Source of the DNA: Streptomyces chartreusis
GTDB lineage: Bacteria > Actinomycetota > Actinomycetes > Streptomycetales > Streptomycetaceae
Direction of reading: 5' to 3'
DNA: 64,000 nucleotides
Assembly (NCBI RefSeq): GCF_008704715.1
Contig: NZ_CP023689.1
Location: 1,302,001 to 1,366,000 of the forward strand
Positions 31,284 through 39,920 of the stretch are shown here, piece after piece (the first letter of the stretch is position 1; the number at the start of each line of letters is the position of its first letter). The notes beneath the pieces are model-generated. The model made no database searches. It had not been told where the DNA came from and worked only from the letters and a program-made list of their open reading frames with translations. The translations under genes and the position numbers were made by a program.

Positions 31284-31433
31284 TCAGCCACGACAGCGGG
31301 CGCAGCCCGGTGCGGTACACAGTGCGCTGTTGACCCGGAGCAGATCGACGGTGCGGTCGGCGACGAGCAGGTTCGTGAACGGCAGGACACGGCTCTGGGA
31401 GCGGCGTTCGGCCGTCCTGGGAGCTGCGTCCAT
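31284..31433 (-). CDS. Putative cysteine-responsive leader peptide, variant form
   Basis: A 49-codon reading frame. Its core VADRTVDLLRVNSALC is a divergent version of the RRHIDxxRxxSAxC signature of actinobacterial leader peptides that precede sulfur genes. It ends CTAPGCARCRG, so three of the last eleven residues are Cys. Such peptides are thought to sense charged Cys-tRNA by ribosome stalling. ATG 31433 has no strong ribosome site, so the start is uncertain. It precedes the permease-ATPase-binding protein-LLM operon and supports a sulfur role for it. Confidence 0.65.
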   Translation of the reverse strand: MDAAPRTAERRSQSRVLPFTNLLVADRTVDLLRVNSALCTAPGCARCRG

Positions 31434-31638
31434 GTCGTCACTCGCTTTTCCGGCCCTGGTGGGCCTCGCGCTTACCGAATGTCATCCGGTCCGGTCGTCA
31501 CCTGGGGCACCCCACCGCGACGCGAGGGTTGCCGGTCAGCGAGCCAGGGCTTGTCGCTGACGCTCATGACCGTTCTGGGCCGTAAGTTAAGACAGTTGCC
31601 CGAACGAATGTCAACGCCGGTCCATGGTGCGGAACGGC

Positions 31639-32535
31639 TCAGGGCCCCTCGACCTGCGGTCGGGCGCCGGTCCCGGCTACCGCGTGGGCGGCCCAGTCCA
31701 GGATCTGGACGGCGGCGCCCGCGGCTTCCAGGCCCTGACAACGGGCGTGGTGGCGACGGGCGATGGCGTCCAGGTCGAGGTGCGCGCCGAACGCCGGGTG
31801 GGCGGCGAGCCGGCGGGCGTAGTCCCACAGGGCAGGGTGCGCGGCGATGCGCTGCACCGCCGCGGCGTCCAGGTGGTGCCGGTGGACGGTGTCGAGTTGG
31901 ACCAGGGTGACCCACAACTCCACGTCCGCGGCGGTGATCTGATTGCGAATCATGTAGGTACGTCCGTCGAGCCACCGGTCCAGCGCGCCGAGGGAGCGCA
32001 GCAGTGTCCCGAGCGCCTCGTCGCGCTCCGCCGGTTCGGCACCGGCCGCGCCCGCTCGCTGCGCGGCCTCCTCGATGCCCTGTGCGCACATGTCCTCGAC
32101 GGCCTCGATCTCCGACTCGGCGCCGCACGGGTAGAGCTCCAGGCGTCCGTGGCCGAAGCGCCGGGCGAGGTCGCGGGTGATGTCGGGGGCGTGGTTGCTC
32201 ACGATGCGCCCGGACCAGTCGTCGCTGAGGACCGGCGCGAGGGCCGGTCCCGAGTAGCGGTGGGCGCTGGCGTCGTACAGCGGACGCAGCACGGCGTGTC
32301 CGTCGTCGGCGGAGTCGGGGATCGGGGCCAGGAAGGTCGCGGGACAGATGTCGTCGAGGCCCAGCAGGGCGTGGGCGACGGCGATGCGCAGGCCGTCCGG
32401 GCAGGCGGTCGACAGATGGAGGCGGTAGCGGCGCGGCACGGCGTAGTGGCCGCTGCGCGCGTCCCTTCCGATACGACCCCTGAAGGCGGGGGCGGGCCGG
32501 GTGGACGTGTGGGCGGCCAGCGGTGTGACGGACAT
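31639..32535 (-). CDS. Xi-class glutathione-S-transferase-like reductase
   Basis: A 298-residue thioredoxin-fold plus helical C-terminal protein of the glutathionyl-hydroquinone reductase (YqjG/ECM4) group. The catalytic Cys is probably Cys45 in LSTACPDGLR, where family members usually have CPWAHR. The C-terminal part has LDRWLDGRTYMIRNQITAADVELW, typical of the GST C-domain. Streptomyces makes mycothiol rather than glutathione, so the real thiol substrate is open. A leader peptide and an Rrf2-type site lie just upstream, placing it under sulfur control. Confidence 0.82.
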   Translation of the reverse strand: MSVTPLAAHTSTRPAPAFRGRIGRDARSGHYAVPRRYRLHLSTACPDGLRIAVAHALLGLDDICPATFLAPIPDSADDGHAVLRPLYDASAHRYSGPALAPVLSDDWSGRIVSNHAPDITRDLARRFGHGRLELYPCGAESEIEAVEDMCAQGIEEAAQRAGAAGAEPAERDEALGTLLRSLGALDRWLDGRTYMIRNQITAADVELWVTLVQLDTVHRHHLDAAAVQRIAAHPALWDYARRLAAHPAFGAHLDLDAIARRHHARCQGLEAAGAAVQILDWAAHAVAGTGARPQVEGP

Positions 32536-32592
32536 GACTCTCCCCGGGGCAGGCGTGTGGACGTGCGCGGTCGGCGAAGGCGACGTGGGGGT

Positions 32593-32703
32593 TCAGCCCA
32601 GTGGGCTGATCGCGCTGCATACGCGGAGCAGGTCGATGTGACGGCGGGACGTGAGAAGGGGCGTACGGATCACTCGACCGGTGACCGACTCAAGGCGCCC
32701 CAT
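32593..32703 (-). CDS. Putative cysteine-responsive leader peptide
   Basis: A 36-codon reading frame containing SRRHIDLLRVCSAISPLG at its end, a clear member of the RHID leader family. ATG 32703 has AGGGA close upstream; an in-frame GTG at 32673 would give a 26-residue form. A hairpin, TCAGCCC and GGGCTGA with a 3-nt loop (32593-32609), overlaps the stop codon. The stop lies 57 nt before the GST-like gene, which is probably the regulated gene. Confidence 0.82.
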   Translation of the reverse strand: MGRLESVTGRVIRTPLLTSRRHIDLLRVCSAISPLG

Positions 32704-32705
32704 GC

Positions 32706-32727
32706 TTCCCTACCAATTCACTAGGAA
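32706..32727. promoter_or_regulatory. Rrf2-type operator candidate, site C
   Basis: TTCCCTA, two bases, AATTC, two bases, TAGGAA. It is an inverted repeat and shares all 18 non-spacer positions with the site at 49317-49338. It lies directly upstream of the leader peptide at 32703, in the promoter zone. The likely regulator is the cysteine-free Rrf2 protein at 47507. Confidence 0.6.
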
Positions 32728-32807
32728 TATGCTCGAGTGTCGGTCCGCTCGCGGCCCACGTCAAGAGGGCGTCCAGGGTCCGGGAAGCGGCGGCCCCTTC
32801 CGTACAA

Positions 32808-32822
32808 TTTGAACCCGAACGA
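32808..32822. promoter_or_regulatory. Shared catabolic operator S1 (before MarR gene)
   Basis: TTTGAACCCGAACGA; its complement TCGTTCGGGTTCAAA shares CGTTCGGGTTCAAA with the site at 43922. It lies 59 bp before the MarR start, where autoregulation would be expected. Confidence 0.65.
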
Positions 32823-32881
32823 AAAACGCCTGTTCCCCGTCCGACACCGCCTGTCCGACGTCGCGGCCAAAGGAGAGTTCC

Positions 32882-33460
32882 ATGCCCGGCCAACGATCGA
32901 TCACCGCCGCCGAGAAGCTGGCCGAGGCCAAGCTCGGCGGTATCCCGCTGCACCGGGAGCAGATGGCCGTGGTCGCCAACATCTACCGCGCGGCCTCGAC
33001 GGTCCGGCAGCACCTGGAGAACTCCGTGCTGCGCGGCGTCGATCTGACCTGGACGGCGTTCGTGGTGCTCTGGGTGGTCTGGGTGTGGGGCGAGTCGGAG
33101 ACCCGGCATGTGGCGGAGGAGGCCGGGATCTCCAAGGGCACGCTCACGGGCGTGGCGCGGACGCTGGAGGGGCGCGGGCTGCTGAAGCGGGCCGGGCATC
33201 CGAGTGACGGCAGGCTCGTGCTGCTCAGCCTCACCGAGGAGGGCGAGGAGCTGATGCGCCGGCTGTTCCCGGCGTTCAACGAGGAGGAGGCGTTCGTCGC
33301 GGGGCAGCTCAGCGAGGAGGAGTGCCGCAGCGTCGCGGAGGGACTGCGGCGGGTGGTGATCCAGGTCGAGGAGCAGGGCGAGGAGCGCCGCCTCGCCCTG
33401 CTCGACGGAGCCGAGCCGGCACCTCGCCGCAGCGGACGGCGGGCCAGGACCGACGGCTGA
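32882..33460 (+). CDS. MarR-family transcriptional regulator
   Basis: A 192-residue winged-helix dimer-forming regulator. The DNA-binding part ESETRHVAEEAGISKGTLTG with wing RAGHPSDGRLVLLSLTEEG is at about 75-125. The C-terminal tail is basic (PRRSGRRARTDG). AAAGGAGA precedes ATG 32882. It is divergent from the sulfur-linked GST unit and convergent with the amidase-aldehyde dehydrogenase-permease operon. Because operator S1 sits in its own promoter and similar sites precede the three other units, it is my best candidate for the cluster regulator. Confidence 0.9.
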   Translation: MPGQRSITAAEKLAEAKLGGIPLHREQMAVVANIYRAASTVRQHLENSVLRGVDLTWTAFVVLWVVWVWGESETRHVAEEAGISKGTLTGVARTLEGRGLLKRAGHPSDGRLVLLSLTEEGEELMRRLFPAFNEEEAFVAGQLSEEECRSVAEGLRRVVIQVEEQGEERRLALLDGAEPAPRRSGRRARTDG

Positions 33461-33472
33461 GGGCCTCCTCGC

Positions 33473-34174
33473 TCAGCGCCGCTCGCGTGCCGCCCCCACC
33501 AGGGCGTCGAAGAGCGCCTGCTGTGCCGGGTCGCGGTCGGCGGTGTCCTCGGGGTGCCACTGCACCGCCGTGAACCACCCCTGCGCGCCGGGCAGTTCGA
33601 GCCCCTCCACCGTCCCGTCGGCGGCTCGGGCGGTGATGGTGAGGCCGCTGCCGAGGCGGTCCACGCGCTGGTGGTGGTAGCAGGATGCCTCCGCCTTCTC
33701 CGCGCCGAGGGCACGTTCCAGCAGGGTGCCGCGCTCGACGGCCACCGGGTGCACGAGGTGCCGGTGTTCGCGTTCGGGACCGCCCATGTCCTGCTCCAGC
33801 GTGCCGCCGAGGGCGACGTTCACGGTCTGCAGGCCGCGGCAGATCGCCAGCAGGGGGATGCCCAGGTCCAGTGCGCGCCGGGCGACTTCGAGGTCGAAGG
33901 TGTCCTGGAGGTCGTCGACGTCGTAGACGGCCGCGTGGGTGTCGGCGGCGCCGTAGCGGTGCGGGGCGAGGTCGCCGCCGCCGGGGAGCAGAATCCCGTC
34001 GAAGCGGGTGAGCCGGCCGGCGACGTCACCGGCTGCGGGATGGATGCCCACCGGTTCGCCGCCCGCTCGCCACACCGCCTCGATCAGGGCGCGGGCGTTG
34101 ACCTCGGCGGCGTACCGCAGGGCCGAGGTGGTGGCGGAGAAGCGGGCGGGGACGGCGATCAGGGGACGGGTCAC
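33473..34174 (-). CDS. PuuD-like gamma-glutamyl amide hydrolase (class I GATase)
   Basis: A 233-residue C26-type hydrolase related to PuuD, which removes the gamma-glutamyl group from gamma-glutamyl-GABA. The nucleophile is Cys112 in LLAICRGLQTVNVALGG and the His-Glu pair is in AVQWHPEDTA near residue 213. ATRY-type oxyanion segment LLPGGGDLAP is near 63-71. GTG 34174 overlaps the aldehyde dehydrogenase stop (GTGA), giving tight coupling. With the ligase at 44026 it forms the expected pair that adds and removes glutamate around an oxidation step. Confidence 0.9.
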   Translation of the reverse strand: MTRPLIAVPARFSATTSALRYAAEVNARALIEAVWRAGGEPVGIHPAAGDVAGRLTRFDGILLPGGGDLAPHRYGAADTHAAVYDVDDLQDTFDLEVARRALDLGIPLLAICRGLQTVNVALGGTLEQDMGGPEREHRHLVHPVAVERGTLLERALGAEKAEASCYHHQRVDRLGSGLTITARAADGTVEGLELPGAQGWFTAVQWHPEDTADRDPAQQALFDALVGAARERR

Positions 34175-35661
34175 AGCTGGATCCAGGTCGTCTTGAGCTC
34201 GGTGTACTTCTCCAGGGCGTGCACGGACTTGTCGCGGCCGTTCCCGGACTGCTTCATCCCGCCGAAGGGGACGGTCAGGTCGCCCTCCTCGTAGCAGTTG
34301 ACCCAGACCGTGCCGGCCTTCAGGGCCCGCGAGACACGGTGGGCGGTGGACAGGTCCGAGGTCCACAGGCCGGCGGCGAGGCCGTACTCGGTGGCGTTGG
34401 CCAGCCGTACCGCCTCGTCCAGGTCGTCGAAGGCGAGGACGGACAGGACGGGGCCGAAGATCTCCTCGCGGGCCAGCCGCATGGTCGGCGCGACCCCGTC
34501 GAAAACGGTCGGCTCCAGGTAGGTGCCGCCGGTCTCGGCGAGGATCCGCTCACCGCCGGTCCGCAGGCGTGCGCCTTCCTCCCTGCCGGTCCCGATGTGG
34601 CCGAGGACGCGGCCGAGGTGGGATTCGCCGACCAGGGCGCCCATCTCGGTGGCCGGGTCCAGGGGGTCGCCGATCCGCAGCTCGCGGGCCCGGCGTACGA
34701 CGGCCTCGGTGACGCGATCGGCAACGGAGGAGTGCACGAGGAGCCTGGAGGGTGCCGTGCACATCTCGCCCTGGTTGAAGAAGATGCCCCAGGCCGCGGT
34801 GGCGGCGGCCCGGTCCAGGTCGGGGGCGTCGGGCAGGACGATGTTCGGTGACTTGCCGCCCAGTTCGAGCCAGACCCGCTTGAGGTTGGAGTCGGCCGCG
34901 TAGTGCAGGAAGTGCCGGCCGACGGCGGTGGAGCCGGTGAACGCGAGCACGTCGACGTCGGGGTGGAGCCCCAGGGCACGTCCGGCGACGGGGCCTTCGC
35001 CGTTCACCACGTTGAGCACACCCGGGGGCAGCCCCGCCTCGGTGGCGACACGGGCAAGCGTCAACGCCGACAGCGGGGAGTTCTCCGACGGCTTCAGTAC
35101 GACCGTGCAGCCGGCGGCGAGCGCCGGGGCGACCTTCCAGCCGGCGAGCGTCAGGGGGAAGTTCCACGGCACGACAGCGCCGACGACCCCGGCCGGTTCC
35201 CGGGTGACCAGGGCGAGGGCGTCGGGGGCGGTGTGCGGGGACTCGTCGGTGAGCTTGTCGGCGAGCTGGCCGTACCAGCGAAAGGTGTTGACGGCGGCGC
35301 GCAGCTCGATGTCGTGGGCGTCCGTGATGGGTTTGCCCATCTCCAGGCTGACGGTCAGGGCCAGTTCGGCGCGCCGCTCCTGAAGCAGGTCGGCGATCCG
35401 CAGGAGCACACGGCCGCGCTCGGCAGACGCCAGGCGCGGCCAGGGTCCGGTGTCGAAGGCCCGCCGGGCGGCTGCGACGGCCGCGTCCACCTCGGCGGCG
35501 CCCCCGTCGGCGACCTGCGCGAGGACCTGCCCGTCCCGGGGCGAGACGGCCGCGAAGGCCGCTCCCCCGCCCGGCTCGTCGGCGCCGTCGATGTGATGGG
35601 CGCCGGACAGGTGCAGGGACTTGGCGCGACGCAGCCACTCTTCGTGGGTGACGGCCGGCAT
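34171..35661 (-). CDS. Aldehyde dehydrogenase, PuuC-like
   Basis: A 496-residue NAD(P)-dependent aldehyde dehydrogenase. Catalytic Cys is in NQGEMCTAPSRLLV near residue 300 and the general base Glu in WLELGGKSPN near 265; the cofactor segment PWNFPLTLAGWK is near 165. By context it oxidises a gamma-glutamylated amino-aldehyde, as PuuC does in putrescine breakdown. It lies between the APC permease and the GATase-type hydrolase in one operon. Confidence 0.92.
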   Translation of the reverse strand: MPAVTHEEWLRRAKSLHLSGAHHIDGADEPGGGAAFAAVSPRDGQVLAQVADGGAAEVDAAVAAARRAFDTGPWPRLASAERGRVLLRIADLLQERRAELALTVSLEMGKPITDAHDIELRAAVNTFRWYGQLADKLTDESPHTAPDALALVTREPAGVVGAVVPWNFPLTLAGWKVAPALAAGCTVVLKPSENSPLSALTLARVATEAGLPPGVLNVVNGEGPVAGRALGLHPDVDVLAFTGSTAVGRHFLHYAADSNLKRVWLELGGKSPNIVLPDAPDLDRAAATAAWGIFFNQGEMCTAPSRLLVHSSVADRVTEAVVRRARELRIGDPLDPATEMGALVGESHLGRVLGHIGTGREEGARLRTGGERILAETGGTYLEPTVFDGVAPTMRLAREEIFGPVLSVLAFDDLDEAVRLANATEYGLAAGLWTSDLSTAHRVSRALKAGTVWVNCYEEGDLTVPFGGMKQSGNGRDKSVHALEKYTELKTTWIQL

Positions 35662-35801
35662 GCGAGGACCTCCAGATGACGTGCGATCTCGAAGAAGAAG
35701 ACGGTCGGGGCCGGGCGACGCCGGGCACCCTCCGGGCGCTCACCCGCCGTCCGGCCGGCGGCTCCTCGGCCCCGGCCGGACGACAGGCATGACCTACCGG
35801 C

Positions 35802-37259
35802 CTACGTGCGGGCCGGTCGCGTCAGGCGGCCGGTGACGACGCCGAGCACCAGGACGGCCGGGACCGCTGCCTGGAGCCACAGGGCGGTGGTCCGGTCGCC
35901 GCCGATGAGCGTCGTGAAGTTCTCGACGATCAGCCAGATCGCCCCGGCGATCCCCACGGCACCCAGCAGCGGGGCGACCAGCGTGTTCCACGGCCGTGTG
36001 TCGAGGCGCTCGCGCCGGAAGAAGGCGACGACCGAGACCGAGGTCAGGAAGTACAGGAGCATGATCGCCAGTACGGCGATGCCGCTGCCCCACGAGAACA
36101 GGGTGAGCACCGGGTCCTTGCCGGCCAGCGCGAACGGGATCACCAGCAGGACGGCGATCGACGTCTGCACGAAGCCGGCGACACCGGGCGAGTGCCGGTT
36201 GTTGACCGCCGACACCCTTCGCGGCAGGAGTCCCTCACGGCTGAGCGAGAACAGATAGCGGTTGGCCGAGTTGTGGAAGGCCAGGATGCCGGCGAAGAGC
36301 GAGGTGGCCAGCAGGACCGGCAGCACGTCGTTGACCCAGGTGCCGAACTGGGCGGCGATCGGCGCGAAGACGAACGCCGTCGAGTCACCGCCCTCAAGCG
36401 CCTTGCCCGCCGCGCCGGCCGCCTTCGAGGCGCCGTAGGAGGAGATCAGCATCCAGGAGGCGAAGGCGAAGAAGCCGGTGACGAGGGCGACGGCCGCGTA
36501 TGTCGCGCGGGGCACCGTTCTGCGGGGCTCGCGGGCCTCCTCGCCGTAGATCGCGGTGGCCTCGAAGCCGATCATGGACGCCACGGCGAACATCAGCGCC
36601 ACGCCCGGCGCCCCCTCCAGGGCCGCGCCCGGCGAGAAGGTGTCCGCGAAGCCGAGGCCCTCGGGCCCGCCGCCCTTGGCGAAGGTGACGACGGCGAAGG
36701 CGCTGAGGATGCTGAACTCGGCCAGTACGAACACGGCCAGCACCTTCGCGCCCATCTCGATGCCCAGGGCACCGAGGACCTGCACGATCGCCATCGTGAC
36801 CAGGGCACACACCCACCAGGGCACGTCGATGCCGGCGTAGTGCGCCAGCAGCCCGTTCACGGTGGCGCCGTACAGGCCGTACATGGCGGCCTGGACCGCG
36901 CAGTACGCGAAGAGGGCGATGCCCGCGCTGCCGTGGCCGAGGTCCCGGCCGAGCCCTTTGCCGATGTACCGGTAGAAGGCACCGGCGTCCACCACGTGCC
37001 GGCCCATGGCGACGAAGCCGACCGAGAACAGCAGGGTGATCAGACCGGCCGCGAGATAGGCGGCCGGGGCCCCGGCGCCGTTTCCGATGGCCACGGCGAT
37101 GGGGACGGCGCCCGCGACGCCGGTCAGCGGCGCCTGGGCGGAGAGGACGAAGAAGAGGATGCCCAGCACGCCGAGAGAGTTGGGCTTGAGCTTGCCTGCG
37201 GTGGAGGCGTCGGGCGCGGTCTGGTTCGGGACCGCCGTCTGACTGTCCACTCGGATCAC
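35802..37259 (-). CDS. APC-family amine/amino-acid permease
   Basis: A 485-residue polytopic permease with about 12 membrane helices. The first helix motif FFVLSAQAPLTGVAGAVPIAVA and the glycine-rich helix breaks are typical of APC transporters, and the SANRYLFSLSREGLLPRR loop is conserved. It is placed like PuuP beside PuuC- and PuuD-like genes, so it probably imports the amine or aromatic amino compound that the cluster degrades. Operator S4 lies 24 bp before its start and the TetR terminator ends just beyond. Confidence 0.92.
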   Translation of the reverse strand: MIRVDSQTAVPNQTAPDASTAGKLKPNSLGVLGILFFVLSAQAPLTGVAGAVPIAVAIGNGAGAPAAYLAAGLITLLFSVGFVAMGRHVVDAGAFYRYIGKGLGRDLGHGSAGIALFAYCAVQAAMYGLYGATVNGLLAHYAGIDVPWWVCALVTMAIVQVLGALGIEMGAKVLAVFVLAEFSILSAFAVVTFAKGGGPEGLGFADTFSPGAALEGAPGVALMFAVASMIGFEATAIYGEEAREPRRTVPRATYAAVALVTGFFAFASWMLISSYGASKAAGAAGKALEGGDSTAFVFAPIAAQFGTWVNDVLPVLLATSLFAGILAFHNSANRYLFSLSREGLLPRRVSAVNNRHSPGVAGFVQTSIAVLLVIPFALAGKDPVLTLFSWGSGIAVLAIMLLYFLTSVSVVAFFRRERLDTRPWNTLVAPLLGAVGIAGAIWLIVENFTTLIGGDRTTALWLQAAVPAVLVLGVVTGRLTRPART

Positions 37260-37282
37260 CTGCCAGGGGAAAGGAGGATTTC

Positions 37283-37297
37283 GTTTCAGGCCAAACG
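37283..37297. promoter_or_regulatory. Shared catabolic operator S4 (before permease gene)
   Basis: GTTTCAGGCCAAACG; its complement CGTTTGGCCTGAAAC fits the cluster consensus CGTTYGGSYTSAAAC. A second half-site CGTTTGGC lies at 37326-37333. Confidence 0.6.
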
Positions 37298-37368
37298 AGT
37301 TGCCCCATGGTGGGCTGGAACTATCCGTTTGGCAAGGGGTGGCGCCGAGAATTGCCGCGACAACGTGG

Positions 37369-37401
37369 AAGGACCCCGGGCCACGGGTGCCCGGGGTCCT
37401 T
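37369..37401 (-). terminator. Terminator after the TetR gene
   Basis: AAGGACCCCGGGC (37369-37381) pairs perfectly with GCCCGGGGTCCTT (37389-37401) across a 7-nt loop. It lies 12 nt after the TetR stop and separates the long ferredoxin-to-TetR unit from the permease unit. Confidence 0.85.
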
Positions 37402-37412
37402 GAAGGTGCAGG

Positions 37413-38078
37413 TCAGCCGTCGTTCTCCGGTGCTTCGTGGCCGTCGGCCGAGAGCAGTCGGAGCAGCCCGCGCAGCTCCTCGATCGCGGCGTCGGTGGTC
37501 CCGGGTTCACCGAAGACCAGCTGGTGCAGCACGAGCCCGTCCAGCGCGGCGAAGATCAGCCGGGTCAGCGGCTGCCCGGCGTCCTCGGGGAGCATCCGGG
37601 ACAGCTCGCGCCGGGTGGCGTCGAAGTAGTCGTCGTACAGGGCACGGATCTGCGGCAGCAGCTCCGGGCGGCGCCGGGCCTCCAGCAGCAGCTCGTACTG
37701 GAATGCCTGGATGTCCGGGTCGGCGATGACCATGTCGGAGACGCCCACCGAGAAGTCGGCGACCTTGCCGGTGCCCGGTTCGAGCGCGCTGGTGCTGAGC
37801 GAGGTGCGGATCGCGTGGGCGAGGGCCTCCTCGATCAGCGCGTCGCGCGAGCCGAAGTGGTGGACGACCAGGCCGTGCGTGGTGCCGGCCTCCTGGGCGA
37901 CCGCCCGGTAGGTGAGCTTGCGCAGCCCGCCGCGCGCCACGACCCGCACCGCGGCGTTGAGCAGGGCCTCGCGGCCCTCGCCGTAGTTCATGCGCTTGCG
38001 TGGCTTGCGGTCCCTCTGCGGGGCCTCGGAGCCCGTCGACCTGGTGGATCGCTCGGGTCCCTCGGCGGATGCGGTCAT
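37413..38078 (-). CDS. TetR-family transcriptional regulator
   Basis: A 221-residue regulator. The helix-turn-helix, about residues 38-85, reads RKLTYRAVAQEAGTTHGLVVHHFGSRDALIEEA. The C-terminal half is the ligand-binding domain. It is the last gene of the unit starting at the ferredoxin gene and lies 44 bp after the FAH-type gene. It could respond to a pathway intermediate. It is the alternative to MarR as the protein that binds the shared operator. ATG 38078 is the first in-frame start that fits the family. Confidence 0.9.
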   Translation of the reverse strand: MTASAEGPERSTRSTGSEAPQRDRKPRKRMNYGEGREALLNAAVRVVARGGLRKLTYRAVAQEAGTTHGLVVHHFGSRDALIEEALAHAIRTSLSTSALEPGTGKVADFSVGVSDMVIADPDIQAFQYELLLEARRRPELLPQIRALYDDYFDATRRELSRMLPEDAGQPLTRLIFAALDGLVLHQLVFGEPGTTDAAIEELRGLLRLLSADGHEAPENDG

Positions 38079-38122
38079 GTTCGCGACCTTACCCGCCGGG
38101 TCCGGCACGGCCGTACGCACGG

Positions 38123-38968
38123 TCAACGCCTGGGCGGCCGGATGCCGCGGAACTCCCAGTCCCCGCCGAGCGCGGTGGACAGCACCTCCTCGGACTCGGT
38201 CGGCTGGGCTCCCACGTCGGTGCGGACCGGGGTCGGGCCGGTGACGATGTGGTTGGTGAGCCGGCCGAGGCCCTCGACCTCGACCTCGACGACGTCGCCG
38301 GGCCGGACGGGGCGGGAGTTGGCCGGGGTGCCGGACAGGAGCACGTCGCCCGGGTAGAGGGTGATGGTGCGGGCGATGTCGGCGACGAGGTAGTGCATGT
38401 CCCACTTCATCTCGTCGGTCGAACCGTCCTGCACGACCTCGCCGTTGACGTACGTCCGCAGCCGCTTGCCGTGGAAGTCCCAGTCGGTGACCAGGCCCGG
38501 TCCGAGCGGGCAGAGGGTGTCGGAGCCCTTGACCCGGAGCATGGAGCCCGCGTCGGTGTCGCGGAAGTCGTGCAGTCCGTAGTCGTTGGCGATCGTGTAG
38601 CCGGCGATGTACTCCCCCGCCTCGGCCGGGGACACGTTCCGCGCGGTCCGCCCGATCACGATGGCGACCTCGCCCTCGTAGTTGAGCCACTTGCAGCCGT
38701 CGGGGCGGACGATCGCGCCCTTGTGGGAGTTGAGGGACGAGGTCGGCTTGTGGAAGTAGGTCGGGGTGTCCGGCAGGTCGATCCGGAACTCCTCGACCCG
38801 GCTGCGGTGGTTGAGGTGGACGGCGACGACCTTGGACGGGACGACCGGGGGCAGGTGCTGGGCGTCCTCGGTCTTGACGCGCCGGCCGTCACCGGCGACG
38901 AGTTCGTCCCCGTCGACGGTGACCTGGACGGCTGCGCCGTCGAGGAGGATGCGGCGGTATTCGGGCAT
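38123..38968 (-). CDS. Fumarylacetoacetate-hydrolase-family protein, HpaG-like
   Basis: A 281-residue FAH-fold enzyme. Features are the IGRTARNVSPAEAGEYIAGY segment, the GPGLVTDWDF loop, LLSGTPANSRPVRPGD and the closing EVEGLGRLTNH. Beside HpaD and HpaE homologues it most likely acts on the ring-cleavage product, as isomerase or decarboxylase. E. coli HpaG is a fused two-domain protein of about 430 residues, whereas this has a single domain. The assignment to a specific step is inferred. Confidence 0.85.
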   Translation of the reverse strand: MPEYRRILLDGAAVQVTVDGDELVAGDGRRVKTEDAQHLPPVVPSKVVAVHLNHRSRVEEFRIDLPDTPTYFHKPTSSLNSHKGAIVRPDGCKWLNYEGEVAIVIGRTARNVSPAEAGEYIAGYTIANDYGLHDFRDTDAGSMLRVKGSDTLCPLGPGLVTDWDFHGKRLRTYVNGEVVQDGSTDEMKWDMHYLVADIARTITLYPGDVLLSGTPANSRPVRPGDVVEVEVEGLGRLTNHIVTGPTPVRTDVGAQPTESEEVLSTALGGDWEFRGIRPPRR

Positions 38969-38978
38969 GACGGCCTTC

Positions 38979-39920
38979 CTAGAAGCGACGGTGCGGGTTG
39001 TGGGGCGCGGCGGGCACGGATGCGGACGCTTCCGTGCCGGTCCAGCCGTCGGCGGGACGGTCGAACCACAGATGGACCTGGCCGGTGCCGATGGAGTTCT
39101 CGTACTCGCCGTACTGGCGGGCCCTGGCGACGCAGGACTGTTCGCCGAGGGCGCCGGCCATCATCAGGTAGTGGAAGAACTTCGCCTCGGGCTTGTACTT
39201 CCAGAACTCGTCCATGGTGTCGAGGACCTTGTCGTGGCGGCCCTCCTTGAACCAGGCGATGCGCTCGTGGTCGGCCGCGCGGGCCTCGGGGGTGAAGATG
39301 TGCGCCGGGTCGCTGGACTCGTGGTCGCGCAGTTCGCGCAGCGGCCAGAACGTGTGCGACAGGGCGCCGGAGGCGATGAGCAGGACGCGGCGGCCCGGGG
39401 TGGCGGCGATGCCGTCGGCCAGGGCACGGCCGAGCCGCAGATGGTCCTCCATGTCGCCGGTCTGGCAGACGCCGATGGTGACCCACCGCTTGTCCGGCAG
39501 CCCCTCCCCGAGGAACTTCCAGAGGTTGATGGTGGCGTAGTAGATCGGCAGGTGGTCGTCCTCGATCGCGGTGATCCAGGTGCCGTGCTCGTCGGCGAAC
39601 CTCGCGATGTTGTGGGCGAGTTCGGGATCGCCCGGGAAGTCGTACGGCATCCGGCACATGCCGCGCGGCAGCTCCTCGGAGGTGAAGAGACCGGCGCGGC
39701 GCTGCTGCGCGGTGACGACGAACTCGACCGTCGTCGCCCAGTGGGAGTCGAGGACGACGACGGTGTCGTAGTCGTCCCGCTCGAAGACCTCCGCGCGGAG
39801 CTCCTTCAGGCCGGTGACGAGGGTGATCTCCTTGCCCTCGTTGAGCTCCAGCCGGACGGCCTCCGGCAGTACGACGGTGGGGACATGGGCGAGCAGCCCG
39901 GCCCCGACGATCTCACCCAT
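38979..39920 (-). CDS. hpaD: Class III extradiol dioxygenase, HpaD-like
   Basis: A 313-residue LigB-fold dioxygenase resembling E. coli 3,4-dihydroxyphenylacetate 2,3-dioxygenase. Metal and acid-base histidines are visible in LLAHVPTVVLPE, in VVLDSHWATTVEF and in IASGALSHTFWP; the C-terminal GTGQVHLWFDRP also matches. It cleaves a catechol ring with O2 and Fe(II). ATG 39920 overlaps the stop of the HpaE gene by 8 bp. The family match is good but the catechol substrate is inferred. Confidence 0.88.
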   Translation of the reverse strand: MGEIVGAGLLAHVPTVVLPEAVRLELNEGKEITLVTGLKELRAEVFERDDYDTVVVLDSHWATTVEFVVTAQQRRAGLFTSEELPRGMCRMPYDFPGDPELAHNIARFADEHGTWITAIEDDHLPIYYATINLWKFLGEGLPDKRWVTIGVCQTGDMEDHLRLGRALADGIAATPGRRVLLIASGALSHTFWPLRELRDHESSDPAHIFTPEARAADHERIAWFKEGRHDKVLDTMDEFWKYKPEAKFFHYLMMAGALGEQSCVARARQYGEYENSIGTGQVHLWFDRPADGWTGTEASASVPAAPHNPHRRF

